A DNA stretch of 64,000 nucleotides from Ciborinia camelliae (taxonomy: Eukaryota; Ascomycota; Leotiomycetes; Helotiales; Sclerotiniaceae): the NCBI GenBank assembly GCA_025890175.1, contig JANPYM010000011.1, positions 209,669 through 273,668 of the forward strand, written 5' to 3'. Positions 22,538-32,844 of this stretch are shown piece by piece. A program made the position numbers and the translations under genes. The notes beneath the pieces were generated by a model that made no database searches, was not told the DNA's origin, and saw only the letters and a program-made list of their open reading frames with translations. Positions within the stretch are counted from its first letter, which is position 1, and every line of letters starts with the position of its first letter.

Positions 22538-23560
22538 GATTGTTTAGATATGAGAAGCCGTGAAACGAACGAAGCCTGTTAGGAATACCGGAAAACAAAA
22601 TAGTATTGTTTTAATCTACCAGAAATATTGAATTTATGCTCTTTTACTAGGAGGGCTTCTACTTATTTATGTGCAGAATCATCATCTTTCCATTTCGATG
22701 GCAAAATTATTCGGAACATCGAACGCAACAATAACAATAGAACACAAAGTCTCAGAGAGACCTGCCTGAGGGTCCACATGTATCGAATGCAGGATTCAAA
22801 TCAGAAGAAATGCATTGTTCTAGCGATTTAGATTCGGAAAACTTCCTCGAAATTCGATTCAGTCCTTGTAAAGAATCTCTCCCTGAACCCATTCGGCCTC
22901 AGATGCTAAACCTGTAAGTACCAGAACATAGAAATATATCTTTACAATGGGAAACTCATTAATTGTATGTAACATGTCAATTTATGTCCTCGGTCTCCAT
23001 TTTCTTTCACCCACTTGCAACGATGTAATACAAAAGTCCTTGGCGAACAATATACATTGTTTAAACTCAAACTCCAGAAAGTAAACGAAACGAAACGACT
23101 GAGTAACTCGACTCTCATGAATCAACCCCGTTGATTTTGAATGAGCCCAATAAAATCTAAGTTTTAATCAATGTTGATATAAAATAGTTCTACATACACT
23201 AGCTCGATACACAATAATAACAATTTCAATAATCAACAAAACCTACTTGAATCCTTAATTACCATATTATTCTCTCTGGGATTGATTACGCAGCCATGAA
23301 AACATTAAAACGTTCCTGATCTAGATTGCAAGAAAACTTTATGGAAGCTGATACAGATACTGAGATACACACGTGGGACCTGACACTATGCTGAATCATT
23401 TAAGTGAAAATACAAGAACTTTTATCAGAAATAAGGAAAGCAAGAGGCATTACATTCATGAGAATAATTTATACACGAACTAACTTTGGTGCCCGCACCA
23501 CAAGCTCGTAACCTTTTTGAAAATATAGACAGAACATACTACAAAATTACCTTGGGATGA
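22538..23560. other. 5' region of member C; repeats, no gene
   Basis: About 23,042-23,130 shares acaatatacattgt and gactctcatgaatcaac with 26,907-27,000. At 23,172-23,209 lies a 36-38 bp repeat (ttctacatacactagctcga) shared with 45,613-45,650. Confidence 0.6.
23172..23209. repeat. Dispersed repeat, copy 1
   Basis: Starts tgttgatataaaatag and continues ttctacatacactagctcga. It matches 45,613-45,650 with one substitution. It begins TGTTG like the solo LTRs of this window, so a shortened LTR fragment is possible; no target duplication was found. Confidence 0.7.
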
Positions 23561-24320
23561 TCATTCATCTGAGTCTTCCACCAATTCATGCTCATCTTCA
23601 CCTAGTTGCGATAGAGCAGCAAAGCGATTAATGTCTGTATTCCGTTAGAACATGCACTTCAATGAAATTGATTTTCGCTTACTCTCAGGAGGCTGTCTCG
23701 TTGATTGAGCTAATGGCTGTGGAGCTGCCGATGCTGCTCGTAACAGTCCATTATTAATATCCCTGGTAGAATGGTAGGAGTCGGCATGTAGGTGTAGTCT
23801 TTCCATCAGACGTCTATATGATCCGCGATTAAGTCGGTAATCACAGGCTCTTGCTCCCCTCGCCCTTGAATATGTATAAAATCTTGACAAATCAAGCACG
23901 AATCGATGTCTGATCTGGAAATAACTTGTAGCGGGTAGATGACGATAATTCTCAAGGTAAAGTTGATAGCGTCTGTCAGGTTGAGAGGTAGTGGCTCTAG
24001 TCCTTCGGCCCTCGATAAAAGGACAAGTAGGACGATAAGATGAAGTTAACTGGGATTTTGTTATAAATGACGTAGAGCTCTGCTTCATTTGATAAACTTA
24101 CGGTGATAAACTGAATCGAAGGATTTTGAGGATATCGATCATAAATATTGAGGACAACAACTGGGTGATTAAATCCAGCAACATCCAGAAGGTGATCGCC
24201 TCTGTGGAATTGACAATAGGGCCGAGATGCCCTCTCGGAGTTGTTATAATGTGGGAGCCATAAAATGCACCCGACTCCAACAGTGTCTACTTGGACAACA
24301 CACCTAGTGCGGCTGCTCAT
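23561..24320 (-). CDS. Two-module family member D
   Basis: Predicted exons 24320-24102, 24049-23683 and 23634-23561; introns of 52 and 48 nt, all GT-AG; 219 residues. An earlier in-frame ATG at 24,431 gives a Phe/Leu-rich leader; MSSRTRC is preferred as the start. Module 1: VGCILWLPHY (16-25), NHPVVVLNIY (51-60), IQFIT at the exon end. Exon 2 opens LTSSYRPT. Module 2: YFQIRHRFVLDLSRFYTYSR and YRLNRGSYRRLMERLHL (116-160). The third exon gives an acidic tail (GEDEHELVEDSDE). The downstream exon is well supported: both splice sites are canonical and it opens cleanly to a stop. Function unknown. Confidence 0.77.
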
Positions 24321-25412
24321 GATTGAAAAACGGGCGTACAAATATCGAAGGGATATAGGAAGCGGAAGAAAGAGTGAGAAATCAAACGAATATGATATGC
24401 TGATCTGCCAGAAATGTCGAACACAATGCATTTCACTGGTGCGGAATACTTACCTACTTATATGCAATCTCCTCACCATTTCACATATTCGAGAAACTAT
24501 GCCTTCATAATGAAAGCAACGTTAGAGAGTGACTGCCCAGAATTACACTATGTCTCAAGTCTAGAGAGCGATTCCTTGAATCTCATTGTTCTCCAACTGA
24601 GTCTCGCGGAACTCGTGTAAAGAAGTTTCTAAACAAGGCTCCGTTTGTTCAATTTATGAACCCTATAAGTGTTATACTATAGAAACAAAACAAAACCATC
24701 AAAGAATCTCGGGCAGTTTTCCCGAAGCACAGTCCATCAATATCAAAGTTCGACGATACACCTTTTATTGAGTCACTTGAGTCAAATAGATACCCAAGGT
24801 CTCTCAATTCGATTCCTCCCTTCCGAATCTTCACCCCGTAACCCGTTCGAGCAAACGTGACCGCGACCAGAATCAGAACTAGAACCTTCCAACTTTAGAA
24901 TTTTCTAGACTTTCATCGTCATTCTTACCTCGTGGTCACGATAATAATGATAAAAGAACGATTCAATACATCACAATTATTGAATTTCGTCTAATGATGA
25001 GTGCAGTGCGATGATACTGTACTTCCAACCATCATCAAAAATTGCGCCTGCAGACAGATCCATTCTAGGAAACGAAATGTTCTATGTGCCTTCACTTTGA
25101 CCTGTACCATAGGCTCTTAAAATGGCTTGAAACTTCAAACAGAAATCGATTGTCTAAATCATAAATGTATCCAAGCTCAATAACGAAAAATGAATGTCAA
25201 AGATTAAGATAATGATTAAAAAAGTCTGATATTTCCTTGTATATGAATTCCGCTGCCCGCAGCAAGATTTCATTTTTACCATGATGCATCATTCAACGAA
25301 TAGCATGTATTGTTGCTATCCTAGTCACAAGTTCGCAGACTTTCCGAAAACTTTGGTCATCCGCAACCCATCTTTCAATCAGTTTTTGGGGGCTCGCGCC
25401 CAACCCTCAACC
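24321..25412. other. 5' region of member D
   Basis: No gene. At 24,868-25,010, agaaccttccaactttagaa and then attcaatacat and aatgagtgcag-like text recur at about 27,085-27,235, the equivalent distance upstream of member E. Confidence 0.6.
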
Positions 25413-26375
25413 TTAGTCAATGTCAGGAATTATGTGAGGCGGAGAAGCAGGAGGTGTCGGAGGCCGGGTGTCTATGAAGTAGGGTTCCAAGTTTGCTAGA
25501 AAATAATCGACAACAGTATCCGTGGCGGTCTCGCTTGATCCAGAAATGATGCTAGCAGGAGATTCTCTAGCTTCTGGTGCACTGGTAGAGATGCGTAGTC
25601 GAGGACGCCGATCCACATCGAAAGGTGGTAATTCCCGGACATCGGCGCTCTGCGGTGTGCTCCTCAGGTGTCCCTGGCCCATTCTCAATTTCTCAGTTGG
25701 AATAAATTCGTCTTTACTTAGGTTTAGTTTCTGCATAATTTTGTCATATGATGCTTCGTCAAATCGGAATTCGTAGGGCTTTTTTGCAGGGTGAAATGGT
25801 ATGAAAGACTCAATGCCAAGTGTATATTTGTGGGGTAGGTTTAGATAGCATCGCTTTTCAAATCCAACATCACCATCACCGGGCTCAAAAGTATACTTCA
25901 ACTCATAGTTTCTTTCTGCAGGTGTCTGAGGTCCTTTTTTTCCAAAAGAGCATGGACTTATCTGTCCAAAATCTTTAGGATATTCTTCCCGTTGTGAAAT
26001 GAACATTTGGAAAGTTTTGAAATGTGGAAGCGAAGAAATCTGTTGAATTTGTCAATATATTCCTCTTGAGCCCAGACAGGGCTTACCTACAATGGCAAAC
26101 GTGATTCGTGTCTCTGAAATATAATTTACGTCAGACCTATAATTCACCCCTAGCACTACTATTGGATGTCTGTATGCCTTCCGTCGTAATTCGCAGTACG
26201 GGTTATGGACATTCTCAGTCGGAGGGTCGCAATTCTGCTCGCAACCTTTACAATAAAGGGGGCAAGGGTCATGAGGACAAACGTCAGGACACAGTTGATT
26301 CGCGTGTTTTAAATGTAGATTTAAAATGCAGCCTGCACCGACCTCGTTATCCATTAAGGGATTTCTAGTGGGCAT
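25413..26375 (-). CDS. Two-module family member E, Cys-rich insert
   Basis: Predicted exons 26375-26091 and 26039-25413 with a 51-nt intron; 303 residues. The gtaggt donor is chosen because it keeps phase 0 and yields FAI-ISSLPHFKTF, aligned with FVI-ITSWDRTSL of member C; the stronger-looking gtaagc four bases on would break the frame. Module 1: AGCILNL (14-20), a loop with six Cys in residues 29-49 plus Cys61, then YRHPIVVLGV (68-77). Module 2: YLNLPHKYTLGIESFIPF and FRFDEASYDKIMQKLNL (160-202). The tail is Ser/Pro-rich with PPTPPASPP. The Cys cluster is absent from the other members and could bind metal. Function unknown. Confidence 0.75.
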
Positions 26376-27436
26376 TTTACAAAAGCTAAAACGATGAAGT
26401 GATAGAAGATCCCAACGAGGTGTAATAATGGGTAAACCCGCTAGAGACGCAGCAAATGAATGGAATATGTAAACAATTGAGGGAATGAATAATCTGCAGA
26501 GATGCTTGAAATTGATCTATTGCCATGCCCCGGCGCATAGCTATGGTATATAACCTACTTGACCATTTTCGCACTCTATCTGGAACCAGATAAATTTCGC
26601 GCTGCTGGGTTATCCAGAACATTCAAGACCAGTAAAAATTTCATTACTCAATGGATACCTCGTCTCTCCTTGATTCAATAAGCACATTTTAATTGTTACA
26701 ACTCCGAACATTTCAAAACACAAAACTAGGTATTGTAACAATGATTGCTTCGATACTTCGATACTTCGAAAAAAATCTTTGCGAACAATTCATTATAATG
26801 TAGGTATAATAAGTCTTGTAATCGTGGCCAACTTGGACATAATGAATCTTCACGAACATTTCAAAGGAAATTCTGTAAACCCTTTGATGCATCCGACACA
26901 AATCACTTGGCTAACAATATACATTGTATAAACTCAAATTCTAGAAGGGAAAGGAAACGAATTGACTGAGTCACTTGACTCTCATGAATCAACTCTTCTT
27001 CAATAGGTGCCCACAGTGTCTCACTCTGTCCCTCGCTCTCACCCATCCTAAACTCTATAACAATGACCAACCAACTGTGATTGAGACCAGAACCTTCCAA
27101 CTTTAGAATTCATAGTCTTGAATCGATAACCCAGCCTTACCTTACCATCAAAGCCATTATGACTCAGATAATAATTACAAGATGAGCATTCAATACATGG
27201 CAGTTGTTTTATTTTATCTAAGAATGAGTGCGAAAACTTTGATAGAAATTGGTAAGAGATGTTCTTCTTTTGATCGAGGAGGAAAATTTTGATTGAAGGT
27301 TAACCTGAGCTCACGTGTGGTCCTCAGCCACTAACTTGTGGCACCGTACTCCGCATATTGATCGCGGGGGTGTGAAGGGGGAACAGCCATAATTAAGCGA
27401 TATATTGGTACAGGACGTACCTTATTCAGATATGCG

Positions 27437-27778
27437 TTAGTTTAAGCAAGACATGGAATATTGTAAAAAGGAAAAAGAAGCAGCTCGATAGAAAACGCAA
27501 GAATGCTCTAAAATCCGTGCATCAGGTCCGATAGAATGTTCTCCGATTTGCTCGACAACTGAATGTATTCTCCCCCGCCACTGCACCATCTTTATTCGTA
27601 ACGAAACATGATTTACCATTTCTTTTTCGCAGAACTCGATGACAGATGTATAGGAAGATAGATCAACCTGCCATGTTTCAACAACATTGCCACCGAAAGC
27701 GAAGCATTGTTCGAGCTCAAGTTTAGATCTATCTGCTTTCTCGAGGGATCGACAAGCAAGCATAGATCTCGTTCGCAT
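27437..27778 (-). pseudogene. Probable short-chain dehydrogenase fragment
   Basis: The frame encodes LACRSLEKADRSKLELEQ, then VVETWQVDLSSYTSVIEF, which matches the beta2-alpha3-beta4 region of fungal SDRs (the basic residue after strand 2 and the D-L-S-S-Y of strand 4). Neither the upstream glycine-rich loop nor the downstream Asn and Tyr-x-x-x-Lys motifs can be read in this frame, so the copy looks truncated and frame-broken. It belongs to a different SDR subfamily from the intact gene at 28.6 kb. Confidence 0.4.
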
Positions 27779-28436
27779 TGATAGAAGATTGAAGAACTTG
27801 CAGCATGATATTGCGGAGAGATGACTTATATCTCAATTCTTACCATAGGGATGGATTGTAAGAGGTCTTTCACCTTCTTGGTTATCAATATGTGATGGAA
27901 CTCAACCAGCCTCGATTCCCTAAACCCGTTTGGCGCACGATCACCATGGCCAAGAGAGTTTTCGATCAATGGAGATATTCATATCCATGGAGTTATGGCA
28001 TCTATTATGGTATCCCTGTAATTCCGAAAGTCAAATGAAGGTTTTCAATCGTTTCATCACCTGCAATTACGTCGATTGCGTTTCCTACGAGGATGTCGGA
28101 TTTGAAGAGGAAAAACCCTCTTATATTCGAATTGGCGGAAAAGCGACCGTCAGCGGGCGCATGAACCGCTTGCTGTCCGCCGGATAAAAACACCCGGCTC
28201 ATCTTTTTTCCTTTGTTCCCTTGAAAAGTTTCTTGGCAATTGCGTCACAAAGTTGCCCTACAGGCGATACAGAAGTCAATCCAAGCGGATACTAGTAGCA
28301 AGCTTAGGACTCAATTGAATAGTTTATTCCATCAATACAAATTATTGATAGTGACGTGGATGATGTCCAGGCAGGTGGCGGATAGGGAATTGCATTTGTA
28401 AGAACTCTCGCGAGGTGAGAATATTTTTAGACTATG

Positions 28437-28444
28437 TATATAAA
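28437..28444 (+). promoter_or_regulatory. TATA box of the SDR gene
   Basis: TATATAAA about 162 bases before the proposed ATG, followed by an A/C-rich leader typical of fungal 5' UTRs. Confidence 0.45.
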
Positions 28445-28605
28445 TACTGCAATGCCGAATCTACAAAGAAAATCTCATCAACAAGCAACACAACCTCAAG
28501 ACACCCTCAACATATAAATCGCCACTTCGAAATATTCCCAAAAATATTCCCAAAATCTCGATTCAAAAATACAACAAAGTGACCGGCAACTCGGAGTTCA
28601 ACAAA

Positions 28606-29775
28606 ATGACCAGCCACTCAGAGTTCGACGGAAATACGAGCGGCGCCGAAGTCGTCGCCGCATTCCCAGAATCCGTAGCCGGCAGGACATGCGAGTTAAT
28701 CTTTCTCACATGCACGTGATTTTTTTCTAACCTTTGTAGTTGTGATCACGGGACCCACACCAGGAGGTCTAGGAGCCCAAACGGCCGTATTCCTGGGCTT
28801 ATCCAAACCATCTACGCTTCTCCTCCTTGGAAGGGATGAGTCCCGAGCTGCACCCACCATTGAATCAGTGACGGCGGCTTCTCCAGGCACCACGGTAAAA
28901 TTCATTCGTTGTGACCTCAGTGAATATTCCTCCATCCGAATCGCCGCCGAATACATCCTCTTCACCACTCCCAAAATCCACACTCTGATCAACAATGCAG
29001 CAGTGATGGCACCATCCTCATACCAAACGACGGCCGAAGGCATCGAGGTACAATTCGGGGCAAACCATATTGGACATTTTCTGCTGACCAATCTCCTCAT
29101 GCCTGCTATTCTAGCCGCCGTGTCTGAAGGGGCGCGGATTGTGAATGTCTCGAGTATAGGATGGGGTTTGGGCGAAGTGAGATTTGATGACTATAATTTC
29201 TCCGATGGGCGGGGTTGGGACAAATGGTCTGCATATGGAGAGAGTAAAACGGCCAATATTCTATTTACGGTTGAGTTGGCCAGGAGATTGAAGAGTAAGG
29301 GCGTCCAGGCATTTTCTCTTGATCCTGGAACCATTGCGACGAATCTGGGAAGAGCATTGGATCTTGAGAGGGATATTATTGATGCGGCCGCACGCCTTAA
29401 TATGAGAGGTAAGTCAAGCTAACGTTCAATTTGATTAAGAGGGAAGAGAATAAATTTTGACTGACGATAAATATAGGATATATAAAATTTTCCGGTCCAA
29501 TACCTTGGAAGTCCTTTGAAGCAGGAACATCAACAATATTAGTCGCGGCTCTTGACCCTGCTCTTAAAGGTAATATTTCTCGTTTCCAGATCTACTATAC
29601 TACCACAGTACATTATGCCTAATGATGCTAACAAGTCTTTTTAACAGATCACTCAGGCGTATTCCTCTCCGACTGCCAAATTTCTGAAACAGCCGAGTAT
29701 ACCACGAATCCTCAATACGCGGAGAGATTGTGGGCACTGAGTGAGAAGATTGTGGGGCAGAAATTCGATATTTGA
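28606..29775 (+). CDS. Short-chain dehydrogenase/reductase, four exons
   Basis: Exons 28606-28690, 28740-29408, 29477-29569 and 29648-29775; 324 residues. The first intron is best read as GC-AG (gcgagt donor), because only that junction joins GRT to FVITGPTPGGLG in frame; the others are GT-AG. Rossmann features: the nucleotide loop variant TGPTPGGLG (32-40), strand-4 CDLSEYSS, NNAA at 113-116, NVSS at 164-167, and the catalytic YGESK (Tyr194, Lys198), followed by DPGTIATNL. The length and motifs match retinol-dehydrogenase/WW-oxidoreductase-like fungal SDRs that act on alcohol or ketone groups with NAD(P). The substrate is unknown. It converges on the GMC gene, 378 bp away. Confidence 0.88.
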
Positions 29776-30153
29776 TTTGTGAAGGGATCCCGTTGCTACC
29801 CTAAATTTGTTAATGTATTATGCGATCGGGGTAAATTTATTCAAAATGCTAGTTAATTTTTCTGCTCATCTAACTTCCATCTAACGTAACTCCTGATTTG
29901 TTGGGCTGCCTGTGCCTCTGACGTTGTGTGGAATAATGCTAGTAATTCCTGAAGACATGTTAGTCAAGTTGCCAAATAGATATATATACAAAAGACAAAA
30001 TAACTCGAGATGTTGGGGCTTCCACTCTTGTCTTGATTTTTGGTATTTTGGCCATACTGTACAAGATTGACGCTGCAAAGACACATGTTAGTTTTTCTTG
30101 ATCTTGAATAACTAACTACCAAGTAAATCTTCCCTTTCATTCTCAATCCCACC
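29776..30153. other. Shared 3' region between SDR and GMC genes
   Basis: The 378-bp gap holds the downstream regions of two convergent genes. No other feature seen. Confidence 0.5.
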
Positions 30154-32075
30154 TCAAAGCAAACCATCTCTAACAAAATCCACCGCCCTCTCCGCCACCG
30201 CATAAACCGCCGTAATAGGATTCCCCCTAACATGTACCGGAAAAACACTAGCATCCACCACTCTCAAACCATGCACTCCATAAACCCTCAACTGCGTATC
30301 CACCACGCCCCCTTTATCTCTAGGCAACATGGCACAACTACCGACGGGATGAAAATGGCTTATCAACGTATCCCTGATGATCTGTTTCGCTTCTTCTATA
30401 CTCGGTTTTCTGTTTTGGAATGCAGTTGTGGGGATTCGAGCCCCGGATGGTTTGAAAGATTGCGAGAGGGGAGGAGTGGTAGTGAGATGGTGGAGGAATT
30501 GGAGATTTCGAGCGAGGATTTCGATGTCGAGGGGGTGGGATAGATATTTGGGATCTACGGCTGGTTTGTAATTTTTTGGGTATTCGGGATGTGATTTTAT
30601 TTCTCGAATATGCGTATTTATGTGAACACTTCCGCGAGAGAAAGGATGATTCTGACTCGTGAACAAGGTGATATAATTTTCCGGTCTCTTGGGCGTCATC
30701 TGTTCCGTAATTGTGGATGTATTGGTGGCATCAAATTGGTGCTTGGCCATGAAGTAATGGGCTGAGGCCCCGTCGGGTTGGGAGAGAAGATCCCGTAAAA
30801 TAGCTTCGTGATGTTTGTCATTAGGGTTCGAGGAAGAAGTTGCGAGAATTCTTGATAACTCTTCCGAGCCACTGGGACCGAAAAGTGATGGTGTAGGCAT
30901 ATATGCTGAACATGTAAAGAATTGTCCCAGTGGGCCAGAGTGATCGGTTTGATACATCGCGATGAGTGACCCCATTATTTTCGGATCTCTTCCAATAGCA
31001 TCGGCAGTTTGAATACCATCGGCTGCTTCGAAAGATACTACAGCCACCGCATGATCTTGTAAATTTTCTCCAACATTTGGGTTGTCAATATATGTGTCGT
31101 AACCGTGAGAAGTTAGAATCTCTTTTGAGCCTATTCCCGATCTTTCAAGAATAGCTGGTGATTGAAAAGTGCCAGCACAGAGAATGACTTCATTGTTTGC
31201 CCGTATCTTATGCCACTGACCACTAGATTCCGTGGATTGAAATAAAACAGCAGAAGCTCGTGGTCTACCCTCAGGCTGTTCGATAACTATACAATCAACC
31301 ATTGCTTGGGTAACCACACGTAAATTTGGGCGTGAGGCCACATCATCATTGTAGTATGCGCATCCAGCAAAACTGCGTGTTCTAGTCTTCGGGTCGATCG
31401 ATGACGGTGAAGCAAATCCGTCGACCAACGTTTCATCGTAGTTTTCCTTTTTAACAAATCCCTTCACAACCTTGTAAAAGTCCCTATCCGTGTCGGAGAA
31501 TGAATCACTGAAGCTTGTTTGGATTGGACCATCATCTCCATGCAATACTTCATCTAGATGACTATCTTTAAGTGCTTTTTTAGTAGGCCCAGTTGGTGGA
31601 TGAAATGTATGAAATCGTCCAAGATACGGAAGCATCGATTCATAATTCCATCCCGGGTTTCCTATCTTCTCCCACGCATCAAATCCCGATTTCGAGTTGT
31701 AGGTTATTTTATTCTGGTAGATTGCACTCGATCCTCCGAGAACCTTCCCTCGCGGGTGAGGTATTGAACACCCAGACAATCTTTGCTGTCCTACATTAGC
31801 GCAATCAAAATATTGTCTCCTAAATTAATCACTTGAGGAACTGTTTTGAACTCCCAATCGTACTTTGGGTTGTCATAGAGAGTCCCAACTAGACCGGGCG
31901 TCAGAATATTTGGGTCGTCCACTAGGTTTGCTCCTGCCTCGACAACGAGAATCTGAAGATTGGGATCTTCTGAGAGTCGACAAGCTACCGTTAACCCCGC
32001 TGTACCACCTCCGATAATAATATAATCATATCTTTCCTTGAGATCTTCAGTCGAAGCGGTGTCTTTACGAGCCAT
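30154..32075 (-). CDS. GMC-family FAD oxidoreductase, two exons
   Basis: Exons 32075-31833 and 31785-30154 with a 47-nt intron (gtgatt donor, acag acceptor); 624 residues. The FAD-binding dinucleotide fold is at the N-terminus: YDYIIIGGGTAG (16-27) with the ribose-binding Glu46 (VVEAGAN). GMC signature 1 follows the intron (PRGKVLGGSSAI) and signature 2 is GTFQSPAILERSGIG. The active-site His560 (HFHPVGSCAM) and Asn603 (RGNPITAVYA) are present. There is no signal peptide, so an intracellular alcohol/choline-dehydrogenase-like or glucose-oxidase-like flavoenzyme is likely. The substrate is unassigned. The neighbouring convergent SDR hints at, but does not prove, a shared pathway. Confidence 0.92.
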
Positions 32076-32408
32076 TTTCGGAGTGTTGAGAAATATGAAA
32101 AGAGGTTCACTGAAAACACTATCTATGAATATGTAGTTGAGGTCAGTATTTGTACAACGCGAAATGCGCCATCATGCGGATATAAGCACTTGAAAGTTCA
32201 GCAACTTATTAGCCATTACTGAATGCAGTAATTTTCCCCACCGGTTATGCCTATCTCATGTACGACATGGCCAATCTGGACATGGCGCACTTGCTTTTGG
32301 AAACAAATCAATAATTAGAATACCTTCTCGTGACTCTAGTGCCACCCATTCAATTACCGCAATATCGACCTTTCCCACTTTCAAATCTCACGAGATATCC
32401 GGGAAAAT
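32076..32408. other. Upstream region of the GMC gene
   Basis: 333 bp with no recognised element; probable promoter of the GMC gene on the minus strand. Confidence 0.4.
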
Positions 32409-32816
32409 ATGAAGCAAGAGTTCAATGGAGAGGATTTTGAAGTCAGCATCCCCAGAGAGGGGCTATTTGGGAGTTGCTGTGCCGAGAATGCAGATGGGTA
32501 CTCTGTAGCCGCCCTGCAATTCCGCGATTTAGCGTCTTTTGGCCCAAAAATAAGGTCAGCCTATCAATCCGACCCCAGAATTCGGGCATTACTACCCATG
32601 CTGCATCCATCATTTGTGGATGGTTTTAATACTCATGACTGCCTCACTACCAATAGAGAAAGCATTGGAGTGATACCGGGAAGTATGCGTTTGATGGGCT
32701 TTAATGTCGTAAACGGCGGTTCGGCATTTAAATGTCTAAGAAATAGGTTAACCTCAAAGATGATGGATTCATTCATGCCCATGTTTCTTGATATGATATA
32801 TAAGATACCTAGGTAA
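32409..32816 (+). CDS. Possible small hypothetical protein
   Basis: Open frame of 135 residues, starting 333 bp from the divergent GMC start and ending 28 bp before the end of the convergent phosphotransferase gene. Composition is protein-like, with no domain, signal peptide or repeat recognised. It may be a real orphan gene, part of a spliced gene, or chance. Confidence 0.3.
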   Translation: MKQEFNGEDFEVSIPREGLFGSCCAENADGYSVAALQFRDLASFGPKIRSAYQSDPRIRALLPMLHPSFVDGFNTHDCLTTNRESIGVIPGSMRLMGFNVVNGGSAFKCLRNRLTSKMMDSFMPMFLDMIYKIPR

Positions 32817-32844
32817 TAAAATGTATTTGGTTATCATCAACAAG

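Larger units (their letters stand above)
26376..28605. other. 5' region of member E and promoter region of the SDR gene
   Basis: 26,907-27,235 carries both flank repeats shared with the 5' regions of members C and D. A likely SDR relic lies at 27,437-27,778 (separate entry). The rest shows no supported gene. Confidence 0.5.

Noticed and set aside
23172..23240. A complete small LTR (TGTTGAT...ATCAACA)
   Set aside because: The termini look right but the flanking five bases differ (atcaa and aaacc), and the second copy diverges after 38 bases.
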